NCBI RefSeq assembly: GCF_900116895.1
Contig: NZ_FPCF01000003.1
Coordinates: 124,001-188,000 of the forward strand
Direction of reading: 5' to 3'
Source: Pseudidiomarina donghaiensis
Lineage (GTDB): Bacteria; Pseudomonadota; Gammaproteobacteria; Enterobacterales; Alteromonadaceae
DNA length: 64,000 nucleotides
Position numbers and translations under genes: made by a program. Positions 47,453 to 56,876 of the stretch are shown here, piece by piece (position 1 is the first letter of the stretch; each line of letters begins with the position of its first letter). The notes beneath the pieces are model-generated. The model searched no databases. It was not told the origin of the DNA and worked only from the letters and a program-made list of their open reading frames with translations.

Positions 47453-48639
47453 ACGCAACTGAGCCGCAGATAGCGCCGGTGATTATTGCTGGCGGCGGGC
47501 TGGTTGGCGCCTTAACTGCGCTATTGATAGCCCGTGGTAGACCTGACTGGACCATTCACGTGCTTGAACCACAAGCGAATGGCCCAGCCATGGACAAGCG
47601 CACGATTGCCTTGGCGGCCGCCACAGTGAGGTTATTAGAGCGCATTGGCGTATGGCAACAGGTTGCTGATTTAGCCAGCCCAATTGAACATATTCATGTG
47701 AGCGATCGCGGACATTTAGGTATGACGCGCTTGCATGCCTCGCAACATGACGTTGCAGCTATGGGCCAAGTGATTGCTGCGGCAGCACTGAATACCGCAC
47801 TGTATAAAGCGTGTTTAGCACAAACTAATATTACTTGGCATGGTGGCGCTTGGTTTAAAAGCGCTGAACGCCATGCCAATCATATTAACGTTGACTATCA
47901 AATTAAGCACAACGACAGCGAACAAACCCACACCATGGCCGCTCAGTTGCTGGTGGGGGCCGATGGCGCGCGCTCGCAAGTGCGTGCAGACGCCGGTATT
48001 GCGATGGCGCACACCGACTACCAGCAGTTCGGTATTATTGCCACGTTAACCTTGTCAGAAGACCTTCAAGGTTGGGCTTATGAGCGTTTTACAGACACCG
48101 GGCCCATTGCCTTATTACCCATGGCAGAACGCCAAGCCTCATTGGTGTGGAGCCTTGCACCAGAGCAAGCTAATAGCATATTGCAGCTGCCAGACCACGA
48201 GTTTTTAGCACAGTGCCAAAAGGCCTTTGGCTATCGGGCAGGGCGCTTTGTTGCGGTGAAAGACAAAGTGCAATACCCACTGCAACTGCACCTGGCGCAA
48301 ACTAGCATTGCGCACCGCACTGTGCTTATTGGCAACGCGTCGCACACCTTACACCCCATAGCCGGGCAAGGCTTTAACTTGGGCGTGCGCGACGCCATTG
48401 CGCTTGCCGAGCAGTTAACTGGCGCGCAGGAACCGGGCAGTTACAAGGTGCTGAGCGCCTATAACAAGCAGCGCCAAAGTGACTACCAACGAATTATTGG
48501 CCTAACTGACAGCTTAGTGCGTGGCTTTTCGAACCAACATGTGCCCTTAGTCATGGGGCGCAATATCGCTTTATTTGGGCTCGATAATTTGCCGCCTTTG
48601 CGTGATATTTTCGCCAGACAAACCATGGGGTTTCAGTAA
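47437..48639 (+). CDS. ubiH: 2-octaprenyl-6-methoxyphenol hydroxylase (ubiquinone synthesis)
   Basis: A 400-residue FAD-dependent monooxygenase. The FAD-binding GxGxxG-type motif VIIAGGGLVGALTALLIARG is at about 15-34. The second FAD motif is LLVGADGARSQVRADAGI, and the third is VLIGNASHTLHPIAGQGFNL with the COQ6/UbiH signature. It hydroxylates the ring in aerobic ubiquinone synthesis. The start ATG lies inside the pepP 3' end, giving translational coupling, and ubiI follows after 3 bp. UbiH rather than UbiI is assigned from the first position in the conserved order. Confidence 0.92.
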   Translation: MDGRLNATEPQIAPVIIAGGGLVGALTALLIARGRPDWTIHVLEPQANGPAMDKRTIALAAATVRLLERIGVWQQVADLASPIEHIHVSDRGHLGMTRLHASQHDVAAMGQVIAAAALNTALYKACLAQTNITWHGGAWFKSAERHANHINVDYQIKHNDSEQTHTMAAQLLVGADGARSQVRADAGIAMAHTDYQQFGIIATLTLSEDLQGWAYERFTDTGPIALLPMAERQASLVWSLAPEQANSILQLPDHEFLAQCQKAFGYRAGRFVAVKDKVQYPLQLHLAQTSIAHRTVLIGNASHTLHPIAGQGFNLGVRDAIALAEQLTGAQEPGSYKVLSAYNKQRQSDYQRIIGLTDSLVRGFSNQHVPLVMGRNIALFGLDNLPPLRDIFARQTMGFQ

Positions 48640-48642
48640 CAC

Positions 48643-49791
48643 ATGAACCACCAAAAAATCATCATTGTCGGGGCCGGCATGATCGGCCTCAGTATGGCTT
48701 TGGGCCTACGCCAACAGGGGCATCAAGTTGATGTGATTGAACGTGGTTCACGCCCTGAGTATGGCCAAGAACCTGAATTACGCGTTAGTGCCTTAGCACA
48801 TCACAGCCGCGACTTGTTGCAGCAACTTGGCGTGTGGCAACAGCTACCAAGTCAACGTTTAGGCCCTTATACCGCTATGGACGTGTGGGATCACGATAGC
48901 TTCGGGCGTATTGAGTTTGCCGCCAACGAAGTGAACGCCGATGACTTAGGCGCAATTGTTGAGAACCGCGTGTTAGAACAGGTGTTGTGGGACGCGGCAT
49001 TACAGGCGGGGGTAACCATTCACGCCGGTGAAGCCGTTGCCGAACATAACGTTACCGAACAACAGGTGTCGATTCGCCTGGTCAATGGACAAAAATTCTA
49101 TGGCGACTATCTTATTGCCGCTGACGGCAATCGTTCAACTATTCGTGAACGTGCGCGCTTGCCACTGAGCTTCTGGGACTACCAGCAAACCGGTATTGTC
49201 GCTGTTATTAACACCGAATTACCGCACCAAGGCATTGCCCGCCAAGTGTTTTTACCAAGCGGACCCATTGCATGGCTGCCGCTCAATAATCCGCATCAAG
49301 TGTCGTTAGTGTGGTCGGCAGACACTGAGCTAGCAGAACAACTGCAAGCGCTTGACGACAAAGCCTTTATGCAGCGCCTACAGGCTGCGAGTGATAGCTG
49401 CCTTGGGCAATTGCAGCTCGCTTCGCAACGCGCCGGGTTTCCGCTACGTATGCAATATGCCCAGCGCTGGTTGCAACAACGGCTTATGGTTATTGGTGAC
49501 GCTGCGCACAGTATCCACCCGCTTGCAGGGCAGGGAGCAAACCTAGGTTTTGGCGACGTGATTGACTTGTTACAGGTGTTTGCAAACCAGCCATCGCATA
49601 AATCGCTACGGGCTTGGGAGCGCCAACGCAAAGCTGCCGCAGTGACCATGATTACAGCCATGGAAGCCTTCAAACATGGTTTCGGTAGCGCTAATCCGTT
49701 GCTAAAACTAGCCCGTGGTGTGGGTTTTCAGGTTGCCAATAACACCAAACCGCTCAAACGCATGCTAGTCAAAGCAGCGCTTGGTGAATAG
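48643..49791 (+). CDS. ubiI: UbiI/VisC-type FAD-dependent hydroxylase
   Basis: A 382-residue paralogue of UbiH. It has the FAD motif IIIVGAGMIGLSMALGLRQQ, DYLIAADGNRSTIRERARL, and VIGDAAHSIHPLAGQGANLG with the ubiquinone hydroxylase signature. In the conserved ubiH-visC order the second gene is UbiI, which adds the C5 hydroxyl. UbiF, which acts on a later step, is a close relative and cannot be excluded from sequence alone. It is convergent with the lysR gene, whose stop codon abuts it. Confidence 0.88.
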   Translation: MNHQKIIIVGAGMIGLSMALGLRQQGHQVDVIERGSRPEYGQEPELRVSALAHHSRDLLQQLGVWQQLPSQRLGPYTAMDVWDHDSFGRIEFAANEVNADDLGAIVENRVLEQVLWDAALQAGVTIHAGEAVAEHNVTEQQVSIRLVNGQKFYGDYLIAADGNRSTIRERARLPLSFWDYQQTGIVAVINTELPHQGIARQVFLPSGPIAWLPLNNPHQVSLVWSADTELAEQLQALDDKAFMQRLQAASDSCLGQLQLASQRAGFPLRMQYAQRWLQQRLMVIGDAAHSIHPLAGQGANLGFGDVIDLLQVFANQPSHKSLRAWERQRKAAAVTMITAMEAFKHGFGSANPLLKLARGVGFQVANNTKPLKRMLVKAALGE

Positions 49792-50649
49792 TTAAATACG
49801 TTCTTGAATAAATTGTGCTAGTTGCCGCGCCGCTTGGTTGTCGGCATCGGCTTGCCACATGGCCACGTTCACTTCTCCTAATTCGGGCAGCGCCGTGGTG
49901 CCGCTGCGCTGCAGTCGCGCTAAATTATCGGGTACGGTGCTTTGGGCCAGTACGGTTAAACCAAGGCCGCTTTCAATAGCCGCAGTTAAGCCCGAAAAAT
50001 CGGCATTGGTAAAGCTAATACGCGCCGCAATATTGGCCTGCCGTAGCGCGGTTAAAGCACGACGCCGATAAATGCAGCCTTCGGGTGCCACAACTAAAGG
50101 CAATGGCTCTTGGCCATGTTGTATTTCATGTTGCGCGCCCACCCAAACCAACGGCTCTTGTTTTAGAATAACCATACCAGAGCGCATGGTTCGCTTGTCG
50201 GGCTCTTTAAGGGCAATCACCAAATCAAAATGGGCTTGCTCGTCTTTCAGCAAATCTTTGCTTAGCGCTGAGGTAACTGAAAGCGACACATTGGGGTACG
50301 CCTGCGCAAATTGCCCCAAAACCTGCGGCAAAATTTTACTCGCAAATTCACTGGGAATACCTAAACGCACTTGCCCCGATACAGAAGGCTCGGTAAAGCG
50401 CGCAATAATTTGATCATTTAAGCCCAGCAGTTGGCGCGCTTGTTCAAGTAGTTCGCTGCCAGCTGGCGTTAAATGAATACGCCCACCGCTGCGGCTTAGC
50501 AGCGAAACCCCAAGTAGTTCTTCTAAGCGTTGTAACTGCAGGCTAATAGCAGGTTGCGAGCGATTTAACTGTTGCGCAGCTGCGGTATAACTTTGCAGCT
50601 CATAAATGCTAATAAAGGCGCGTAAAGCTTCTAACGGGAGGTGGTGCAT
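49792..50649 (-). CDS. LysR-type regulator (LrhA-like)
   Basis: A 285-residue protein. The N-terminal winged HTH (LEALRAFISIYELQSYTAAA, LNRSQPAISLQLQRLEELLG) is followed by an effector-binding domain from about residue 90 (VRLGIPSEFASKILPQVLGQ). Overall similarity is to the LrhA/HexA branch, but the targets are unknown. It is inserted between ubiI and gcvT, which are neighbours in enterics, and is divergent from gcvT, so it could control gcvT (inference). GcvA, the usual regulator of gcv, is also LysR-type, but this protein does not look like it. Confidence 0.87.
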   Translation of the reverse strand: MHHLPLEALRAFISIYELQSYTAAAQQLNRSQPAISLQLQRLEELLGVSLLSRSGGRIHLTPAGSELLEQARQLLGLNDQIIARFTEPSVSGQVRLGIPSEFASKILPQVLGQFAQAYPNVSLSVTSALSKDLLKDEQAHFDLVIALKEPDKRTMRSGMVILKQEPLVWVGAQHEIQHGQEPLPLVVAPEGCIYRRRALTALRQANIAARISFTNADFSGLTAAIESGLGLTVLAQSTVPDNLARLQRSGTTALPELGEVNVAMWQADADNQAARQLAQFIQERI

Positions 50650-50753
50650 GATTTTTGCTCATAAAACAGGCGTTTTTCGTTAATTTGATAACTGTAATTT
50701 ATACGATTTACAAACTTATTTAAAATTTTTATGAAAGCATAAGTAATATTCAT

Positions 50754-50782
50754 TTGTTGCGAGGGCTTTCGACCTCTATAAT
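50754..50782 (+). promoter_or_regulatory. Candidate promoter of gcvTH
   Basis: TTGTTG (50754-50759) and a perfect TATAAT (50777-50782) are separated by 17 bp, in the 208-bp region between lysR and gcvT. A small GAGG/CCTC hairpin lies in the spacer. The leader of about 70 nt lacks the paired glycine-aptamer motifs, so no glycine riboswitch is seen. Confidence 0.6.
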
Positions 50783-50857
50783 TCGCGGTAATTTTTTGAA
50801 TGCGCGCAAGGTCTTTTTCCGGGCTGCGTATCCACAACAAAAAAGGACAATTAGGTC

Positions 50858-51940
50858 ATGGCAAATCGTACTCCTTTATATGACGCGCACGTAAAAGCTG
50901 GCGCGAAAATGGTGGACTTTCACGGCTGGGACATGCCGCTAAATTATGGCTCGCAAATTGAAGAGCATAACGCGGTGCGTAACGACTCAGGCGTTTTTGA
51001 TGTATCGCACATGACGATTGTTGATGTGTCTGGCATTGATGCAAAACCTTTCTTACGCCACTTATTAGCCAACGACGTGGCCAAATTAAGCATTCCTGGT
51101 AAAGCGCTCTACAGCGGCATGCTGAACGAGCAAGGCGGCGTAATTGACGACTTGATTGCCTATTTCTTCTCGGACGAGTCATACCGTTTGGTGGTTAACT
51201 CAGCCACCCGTGAACAAGACATGGCGTGGATCAACAAAGCCGCTGGCAGCTTCAAGGTCACTATTACCGAGCAACCAACCTTGGGTATGCTTGCGTTACA
51301 AGGCCCGAAAGCCGAAGAAAAACTTAAATTAGTACTGGGCGACGAAGCCTTTGCTGCAGTAGATGGCATGAAGCCATTTATGTCACAGCAAGTGGGCGAT
51401 TATTTCATCGCAACCACCGGTTACACCGGCGAAAAAGGCTATGAAATTGCCGTGCCTGGCGACAAACTTGAGCCGTTATGGGACGCCTTATTGAATGTTG
51501 GCGTTCAGCCATGTGGTTTGGGCGCACGCGACACCTTGCGTTTAGAGGCTGGCATGAACTTGTACGGCCAAGATATGGACGAGGGCGTCACGCCATTAGA
51601 AGCCAACATGGGCTGGAGCGTAGCGTTTGAACCTGCTGATCGTCAATTTATCGGTCGTGAAGCATTAGAACAGCAAAAAGCAGCCGGCCACGCCAAGTTA
51701 GTTGGCTTAGTGATGAAAGACAAAGGCGTATTGCGCCACGGTCAAAAAGTGATCGTAGAAGGCGGTGAAGGCGTTATTACTTCGGGCACCTTCTCACCAA
51801 CTTTAGGTTTCTCTATTGCTATGGCTCGTGTGCCTGCAACAGTGGGTGACACCGCCGAGGTGGAAATTCGCAAAAAATTAGTTACAGTAAGCGTGGTTAA
51901 ACCTAGCTTCGTGCGTAACGGCAAGTCGGTACTTGTGTAA
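50858..51940 (+). CDS. gcvT: Glycine cleavage system T protein (aminomethyltransferase)
   Basis: A 360-residue protein. [33 protein letters not shown] and [20 protein letters not shown] match GcvT, as do [20 protein letters not shown] and the C-terminal barrel ending [14 protein letters not shown]. It transfers the methylene group from the H protein to tetrahydrofolate, releasing ammonia. It starts the gcvT-gcvH-gcvP cluster; gcvH follows after 67 bp. Confidence 0.97.
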   Translation: MANRTPLYDAHVKAGAKMVDFHGWDMPLNYGSQIEEHNAVRNDSGVFDVSHMTIVDVSGIDAKPFLRHLLANDVAKLSIPGKALYSGMLNEQGGVIDDLIAYFFSDESYRLVVNSATREQDMAWINKAAGSFKVTITEQPTLGMLALQGPKAEEKLKLVLGDEAFAAVDGMKPFMSQQVGDYFIATTGYTGEKGYEIAVPGDKLEPLWDALLNVGVQPCGLGARDTLRLEAGMNLYGQDMDEGVTPLEANMGWSVAFEPADRQFIGREALEQQKAAGHAKLVGLVMKDKGVLRHGQKVIVEGGEGVITSGTFSPTLGFSIAMARVPATVGDTAEVEIRKKLVTVSVVKPSFVRNGKSVLV

Positions 51941-52007
51941 GTACAGGCCTAAGCGCTCTCAACCTTTTGATGAATTGAGTATCTGAATTACTAATAAGGA
52001 ACAGAAC

Positions 52008-52397
52008 ATGAGCAATATTCCAAAGGAACTAAAGTACGCGTCAACGCACGAGTGGGTGCGCAATGAAGGCGACGGCATTTTCACGGTTGGTATTACTGAA
52101 CACGCGCAAGACTTGTTAGGCGACATGGTGTTCGTTGAATTACCAGAAGTAGGCGACGCGGTTGCCGCTGGCGACGACGTAGCCGTGTGTGAATCGGTAA
52201 AAGCTGCGTCTGACATTTATGCGCCAATTGCTGGTGAAATTGTTGAAGTGAACGAAGAACTGGAAGACGCGCCAGAAACTGTAAACAACGATCCATTTGG
52301 TGACGGCTGGTTATTCAAAATTAAAGCCGAAGACCCAAGTGAAGTTGAAGGCTTGCTTGATGCCGAAGGTTATCAAGCAGTTATCGACGAAGACTAA
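52008..52397 (+). CDS. gcvH: Glycine cleavage system H protein
   Basis: A 129-residue lipoyl carrier. The lipoylation site is Lys65 in [18 protein letters not shown]. The N-terminal [20 protein letters not shown] and the C-terminal [20 protein letters not shown] are standard. It shuttles the aminomethyl group among P, T and L proteins. A rho-independent terminator follows, before gcvP. Confidence 0.97.
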   Translation: MSNIPKELKYASTHEWVRNEGDGIFTVGITEHAQDLLGDMVFVELPEVGDAVAAGDDVAVCESVKAASDIYAPIAGEIVEVNEELEDAPETVNNDPFGDGWLFKIKAEDPSEVEGLLDAEGYQAVIDED

Positions 52398-52413
52398 GCG
52401 CTCGTTTTGTGAA

Positions 52414-52445
52414 CAAGCCCCGGCCAATTTTGCCGGGGTTTTGTG
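52414..52445 (+). terminator. Terminator between gcvH and gcvP
   Basis: AGCCCCGGC, loop CAATTTT, GCCGGGG is followed by TTTTGTG. It lies 19 bp after the gcvH stop codon and about 47 bp before gcvP, so transcription into gcvP is probably reduced or gcvP has its own promoter. Confidence 0.85.
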
Positions 52446-52491
52446 TTTCAATTGTCTTGTATCAACCCGAAAGCTAGGGGACTTGAAGTAA

Positions 52492-55377
52492 ATGACGACT
52501 ACTACGCTGAAGCAGTTAGAAAATCACGGTGAATTCATTGCGCGCCACATTGGCCCAAGCGCAGACGAAGCAGCAGCTATGCTGGCTGAGTTGGGTGTTA
52601 ACTCTCTTGAAGAGCTTACCCAAGACACCGTACCTGGCGCTATTCGCCGCGAACCGTTCTTGTCTATTGGTGCGCCAATGACCGAGCGTGACGCGTTGGC
52701 TCGTTTAAAAGCCATTGCCAGCAAAAACAAAGTTTATAAGTCATTTATCGGGTTAGGTTATTACGACACCCTAGTACCAAACGTTATTTTGCGTAACGTG
52801 TTGGAAAACCCAGGTTGGTACACCGCTTACACGCCTTATCAGCCAGAAATTGCCCAAGGCCGTTTGGAAGCCATTTTGAACTTCCAACAAATGACCATGG
52901 ACTTAACTGGTCTTGAATTAGCAAGCGCCTCATTGCTTGACGAAGCGACCGCAGCAGCCGAAGCCATGGCGATGTCGAAGCGCGTCAGCAAAAGCAAGTC
53001 AAACACATATTACGTGGCTGACAACGTGTACCCACAAACCATTGATGTGGTGAAAACCCGCGCCGAGCAGTTTGGTTTTGAGGTCATTGTTGGGCCAGCA
53101 CGCGAAGCAGACAACCACGACGTATTTGGTGCGTTGTTGCAATACCCAGACCGTAACGGCGAAATTCATAACATTGAAAAGCTAATTGCCGACATTCAAG
53201 CCAACAAAGGTATTGTTGCCGTAGCGGCCGACATTATGAGCTTGGTATTGTTGAAGTCGCCTGGCGAAATGGGCGCCGACATGGTATTCGGTTCAGCCCA
53301 GCGCTTTGGCGTACCTATGGGCTACGGCGGCCCACACGCGGCATTCTTTGCTACCCGTGACAAGTACAAGCGCTCGCTGCCAGGGCGTATTATTGGTGTG
53401 TCTAAAGACACCCGCGGCAACCAAGCATTGCGTATGGCCATGCAAACGCGCGAGCAACACATTCGCCGCGAAAAAGCCAACTCAAACATCTGTACCGCGC
53501 AGGTACTACTGGCCAACATGGCCTCGTTCTACGCGGTATACCACGGCCCACAAGGCCTAAAAACGATTGCCTCGCGCATTAACCGCTTAACCGACATTGT
53601 GGCGTTGGGCTTGAAAGAAAAAGGCGTGAAGCTGGTAAACAGCCACTGGTTTGACACCTTAACCTTTAAACTTGAAGGCAATACTGACGACGTTCTAGCG
53701 CGCGCAGACAAAGCTGAAATTAACTTGCGCGTAGACGGCAACGGCCAGTTTGGCGTGAGCTTAGACGAAGCCAAAACTCGCCATGACGTTGACGCCTTGT
53801 TCGCCGTACTGTTTGGCGATGACCACGGTTTAGAAGTTGACGTACTCGACTCACGCGCGGCTTCTGGCGACGTAGAATCTATTCCAGCTGCACTGCGCCG
53901 CGAAAGCGCAATTTTAGAGCACCCAGTGTTCAACAGCTACCACTCTGAAACCGAAATGCTGCGCTACATTAAGCAGCTAGAAAACAAAGACTTGTCGTTG
54001 AACCACAGCATGATCTCACTGGGTTCGTGCACCATGAAGCTCAACGCTACCGCAGAAATGATTCCGGTCACTTGGCCAGAGTTCGGCCAGTTGCACCCAT
54101 TCTGCCCAGTAGACCAAGCGCAAGGCTACGCTGAATTGCTCAGCACCTTGTCAGAGTGGTTAGTGGATATTACCGGTTACGACGTGATGTCGATGCAACC
54201 AAACTCAGGCGCACAAGGCGAGTACGCTGGCTTGTTGGCGATTCAGAAGTACCATCAAAGCCGTGGCGATGCGCACCGCAACATCTGCTTAATTCCAAGC
54301 TCTGCGCACGGCACCAACCCAGCTTCAGCACAAATGATGAGCATGAACGTGGTGGTGGTTGACTGTGACAAGAACGGTAACGTTGACTTGGCCGACCTAA
54401 AAGCCAAAGCCGCCGAAGCGGGCGACAACTTGTCGTGCATTATGGTGACCTACCCGTCAACGCACGGTGTGTATGAAGAAGGCATTAAAGAAATTTGTGA
54501 CATTGTGCACGCGCACGGTGGCCAAGTGTACCTAGACGGCGCCAACATGAACGCGCAAGTAGGCGTCACCTCGCCAGGTTACATTGGCGCAGACGTATCG
54601 CACCTGAACTTGCACAAAACCTTCTGTATTCCACATGGTGGCGGCGGCCCAGGCATGGGCCCAATTGGCGTGAAGCAGCACTTAGCGCCATTTTTGCCAA
54701 ACCACAGCGTGATAAAAATTGAAGGTACAGGCGCCGACAACGGTGCGGTATCAGCAGCACCATTTGGTAGCGCGAGCATTTTGCCAATTTCGTGGATGTA
54801 CATTGTCATGATGGGTTCACGCGGCCTGCGCGAAGCAACTGAAGTAGCGATTATGAACGCCAACTACATTGCTAAGCACTTAAGCAAGCACTACCCAATT
54901 CTGTACAAAGGCCGCAACGACCGCGTTGCGCACGAGTGCATTATTGATCTGCGCCCATTAAAAGACGCCTGTGGCGTGACCGAAATGGACGTGGCCAAGC
55001 GCTTACAAGACTTCGGCTTCCACAGCCCAACCATGAGCTTCCCAGTAGCGGGCACCTTAATGGTTGAGCCAACTGAGTCTGAGTCAAAAGCTGAACTGGA
55101 TCGCTTTATTGAAGCCATGATCAGCATTCGCGAAGAAGCTAAACGCGTTGAAGCGGGTGACTGGCCAGAAGACAACAACCCACTGCACAACGCGCCGCAC
55201 ACCTTGGCCGACATTGTTGACGCCAACTGGGAACGCCCATACAGCCGTGAACTAGCTGCATACCCTGTGGCCGCTGTGAAGGTGAACAAGTTCTGGCCAA
55301 GCGTGAACCGCATTGACGACGTGTACGGCGACCGCAACCTGATGTGTAGCTGCCCAGCTGTGGATACTTATCGTTAA
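52492..55377 (+). CDS. gcvP: Glycine dehydrogenase (decarboxylating), P protein
   Basis: A 961-residue PLP enzyme of the single-chain type. [20 protein letters not shown] and [20 protein letters not shown] lie in the N-terminal half. The PLP-binding Lys709 sits in [20 protein letters not shown] in the C-terminal half. The end [19 protein letters not shown] is typical. It decarboxylates glycine and loads the aminomethyl group on lipoyl-GcvH. Only 47 bp separate it from the terminator after gcvH. A strong terminator follows. Confidence 0.97.
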   Translation: MTTTTLKQLENHGEFIARHIGPSADEAAAMLAELGVNSLEELTQDTVPGAIRREPFLSIGAPMTERDALARLKAIASKNKVYKSFIGLGYYDTLVPNVILRNVLENPGWYTAYTPYQPEIAQGRLEAILNFQQMTMDLTGLELASASLLDEATAAAEAMAMSKRVSKSKSNTYYVADNVYPQTIDVVKTRAEQFGFEVIVGPAREADNHDVFGALLQYPDRNGEIHNIEKLIADIQANKGIVAVAADIMSLVLLKSPGEMGADMVFGSAQRFGVPMGYGGPHAAFFATRDKYKRSLPGRIIGVSKDTRGNQALRMAMQTREQHIRREKANSNICTAQVLLANMASFYAVYHGPQGLKTIASRINRLTDIVALGLKEKGVKLVNSHWFDTLTFKLEGNTDDVLARADKAEINLRVDGNGQFGVSLDEAKTRHDVDALFAVLFGDDHGLEVDVLDSRAASGDVESIPAALRRESAILEHPVFNSYHSETEMLRYIKQLENKDLSLNHSMISLGSCTMKLNATAEMIPVTWPEFGQLHPFCPVDQAQGYAELLSTLSEWLVDITGYDVMSMQPNSGAQGEYAGLLAIQKYHQSRGDAHRNICLIPSSAHGTNPASAQMMSMNVVVVDCDKNGNVDLADLKAKAAEAGDNLSCIMVTYPSTHGVYEEGIKEICDIVHAHGGQVYLDGANMNAQVGVTSPGYIGADVSHLNLHKTFCIPHGGGGPGMGPIGVKQHLAPFLPNHSVIKIEGTGADNGAVSAAPFGSASILPISWMYIVMMGSRGLREATEVAIMNANYIAKHLSKHYPILYKGRNDRVAHECIIDLRPLKDACGVTEMDVAKRLQDFGFHSPTMSFPVAGTLMVEPTESESKAELDRFIEAMISIREEAKRVEAGDWPEDNNPLHNAPHTLADIVDANWERPYSRELAAYPVAAVKVNKFWPSVNRIDDVYGDRNLMCSCPAVDTYR

Positions 55378-55396
55378 TTGGTTGTGCTGTGATGAG

Positions 55397-55427
55397 GAAG
55401 GCGAGCTTTTTAGCTCGCCTTTTTTGT
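55397..55427 (+). terminator. Rho-independent terminator of gcvP
   Basis: The stem AAGGCGAGCT / AGCTCGCCTT with loop TTTT is followed by a T tract. It marks the end of the conserved gene block; beyond it begins an accessory patch. Confidence 0.92.
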
Positions 55428-55476
55428 TTGTGTTAGTCAGCAAGTACATTTGCCAAGTGAGTAAAAAGGGAATAAA

Positions 55477-55558
55477 TTATACTCAAACACGCGATTAAGT
55501 TTCGGTGCGACGCTCACGGAAAAAAGAGGTTGAGCTTTATGAAAACCAAGAAATTTGA
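55477..55558 (+). pseudogene. Remnant of a brnT toxin gene (C-terminal end, frameshifted)
   Basis: From 55499 one frame reads VSVRRSRKKEVELYENQEI and then stops at 55556. This matches the conserved C-terminal motif of BrnT ribonuclease toxins (I-S-V-RR-S/A-RK-E----YE). Just upstream, a different frame reads KLYSNTRL, the expected preceding segment, so a small deletion shifted the frame. No longer toxin frame exists before it because the gcvP terminator is only about 50 bp away. The remnant overlaps the brnA start by 20 bp, the normal overlap of brnT and brnA genes. The toxin must be inactive. Confidence 0.6.
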
Positions 55559-55790
55559 CGAAAAATTTGATGCCAATAAAGAAGATATTATCGACGATTT
55601 GGATCTTTCTACCGCACGGCGAGTAAATCAGGAATCTAAGCGCATTAATGTCGACTTCCCGCTGTGGATTGTTGAGTCATTAGATCGAGAAGCAGCCCGT
55701 ATTGGCGTGACGCGGCAATCACTTATTAAAGTTTGGTTGGCAGAACGGCTGAGCCTTGAACAGAAAAATCAGCGAGACGCCGGTTGTTAA
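55539..55790 (+). CDS. brnA: BrnA-family antitoxin (ribbon-helix-helix), now orphan
   Basis: An 83-residue protein. A charged N-terminal region (MKTKKFDEKFDANKEDIIDD) is followed by a ribbon-helix-helix domain at about 35-75 (RINVDFPLWIVESLDREAAR, VTRQSLIKVWLAERL). BrnA normally binds BrnT and represses brnTA. Here only the C-terminal scrap of brnT remains upstream. The RHH domain looks intact, so the protein could still bind DNA or guard against incoming BrnT (inference). The start is ATG 55539, not the TTG 9 bp earlier. Confidence 0.85.
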   Translation: MKTKKFDEKFDANKEDIIDDLDLSTARRVNQESKRINVDFPLWIVESLDREAARIGVTRQSLIKVWLAERLSLEQKNQRDAGC

Positions 55791-55821
55791 TCGGCGTTCA
55801 AATCAAAATAGGATCTCTTGA

Positions 55822-55849
55822 TTGCTTCCGCTAAGAGCGAGCAGCGGAC
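55822..55849 (+). repeat. Palindromic 28-bp repeat, left copy
   Basis: TTGC-T-TCCGCT, then ten bases, then AGCGGAC. The TCCGCT/AGCGGA arms pair. The same pattern with identical spacing recurs at 56496-56523, with 20 or more of 28 positions equal. The two copies flank the membrane-protein gene. Confidence 0.7.
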
Positions 55850-55897
55850 CGTTTATCTCTTCGCGCGACTCGGCTATCATCGGAGACACTCAGTCAG

Positions 55898-56464
55898 ATG
55901 TTAAAAAAGCGGGTTGCAAAGAAAATGGATTTCAACGAATCACAAAAAGATATGTCTCGTGCCTACTATGGCGGTGCAACCGGAGCGTTGGCTTCCGGAA
56001 TAGTTTGGTTATCGGCTGGGCTGATTGGCCTTTATTCGTCGCCCTTTAATAGCATGCTAGCATTGCTTATTGGAGGGATGTTTATATTCCCTATATCCCT
56101 TTTATTCTCAAAGTTATTGGGAGCCACCGGTAAACATGACGCAACTAATGTGCTTGGTAAACTGGCTATCGAAAATCTAGGTATTCTATTCGGAGGCCTA
56201 TTTATTGCTGTCATTGTGGCACAACTTAATAGCTTACTATTCTATCCAATCATGTTAGTGATTATTGGTGCCAGGTACTTAACCTTTCAAACACTTTATG
56301 GTTTGAAAGTGTATTGGGCGCTGGGTAGTGTACTCGTGATTTCTGGATTTTACCTTGCTATTTTCCCCTCGGATTTTACTTTTGCCGCTTTTGTGGGCGG
56401 GTTTATTGAAATAGCGTTTGCACTAATTATTTTTAGGCAAAGTAAAGAATGCTCGGCTAATTGA
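55898..56464 (+). CDS. Uncharacterised multi-pass membrane protein
   Basis: At most 188 residues; an in-frame ATG at 55925 would give 179 (MDFNESQKDMSRAYYGGATG) and may be the true start. Five or six hydrophobic segments are visible, including LASGIVWLSAGLIGLYSS, MLALLIGGMFIFPISLLFS, LGILFGGLFIAVIVAQL and FAAFVGGFIEIAFALIIF. There is no signal peptide and no catalytic motif I know. It is flanked by two related 28-bp palindromes, as though it arrived as a unit. I do not recognise the function; it may be one of the DUF-type membrane proteins scattered in accessory regions. Confidence 0.75.
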   Translation: MLKKRVAKKMDFNESQKDMSRAYYGGATGALASGIVWLSAGLIGLYSSPFNSMLALLIGGMFIFPISLLFSKLLGATGKHDATNVLGKLAIENLGILFGGLFIAVIVAQLNSLLFYPIMLVIIGARYLTFQTLYGLKVYWALGSVLVISGFYLAIFPSDFTFAAFVGGFIEIAFALIIFRQSKECSAN

Positions 56465-56495
56465 GAACGAATGCAAGCATCTGAGATGCTCACTT

Positions 56496-56523
56496 TTGCG
56501 TCCGCTCTTGGCACACAGCGGAC
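56496..56523 (+). repeat. Palindromic 28-bp repeat, right copy
   Basis: TTGC-G-TCCGCT, then ten bases, then AGCGGAC, so GTCCGCT and AGCGGAC pair perfectly. It is a direct, imperfect copy of the repeat at 55822. Around it (56465-56641) no gene is seen apart from a small GCATC/GATGC palindrome at 56478. Confidence 0.75.
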
Positions 56524-56641
56524 ATAGCTTCGTCGAATTTTAACTATTAAGTTTTTATCCTACACAATATTACGTTTGCCACTTTTACCAACTAACCATA
56601 CTCTTCAAACCTCGTGTCAACGCACAGGTTGTTAACTGCAG

Positions 56642-56824
56642 TTGACAAACCCCGGGGTAGTTACATACACACAACACCTCGATAATGACGAAGCCATTCA
56701 AGCATACTTGGATGCATGCGTGGAGGAATCTGATGGAGATCCGACATTTTCAACTATCGCTAAGGTGGCATCTGCACTTGGTTTAACGTTAACCTTGCAG
56801 CCTAAATCAACGAGCACATACTAA
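56642..56824 (+). pseudogene. Antitoxin gene (HigA-like addiction antidote) lacking its HTH core
   Basis: The frame encodes 60 residues. Its first part, TQHLDNDEAIQAYLDACVEE, matches the N-terminus of XRE-type addiction-module antidote proteins. Its last part, TFSTIAKVASALGLTLTLQP, matches their C-terminus. The 35-40 residues normally between, which contain the helix-turn-helix, are absent. The junction falls at SDGDP-TFST. I read this as an in-frame internal deletion; without its HTH the product cannot be a normal repressor. The start would be TTG 56642, and no toxin gene adjoins it. A very short natural homologue is possible but less likely. Confidence 0.6.
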
Positions 56825-56876
56825 GCTAACTTTATCCGTAATCTTTTTCCTACAGCCAATGGAGTTAAATCGAACC

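Noticed and set aside
50650-50857. Glycine riboswitch before gcvT
   Set aside because: The leader lacks the conserved tandem aptamer motifs and is AT-rich; only a promoter and a small hairpin are visible.
55822-56049. 75-codon frame overlapping the membrane-protein gene
   Set aside because: Out of frame with the longer hydrophobic protein, no ribosome site, begins inside the left palindrome; treated as a shadow.
55822-56523. Integron attC sites around the membrane-protein gene
   Set aside because: The palindromes lack the GTTRRRY/RYYYAAC core sites and no integrase is present; reported only as related flanking repeats.
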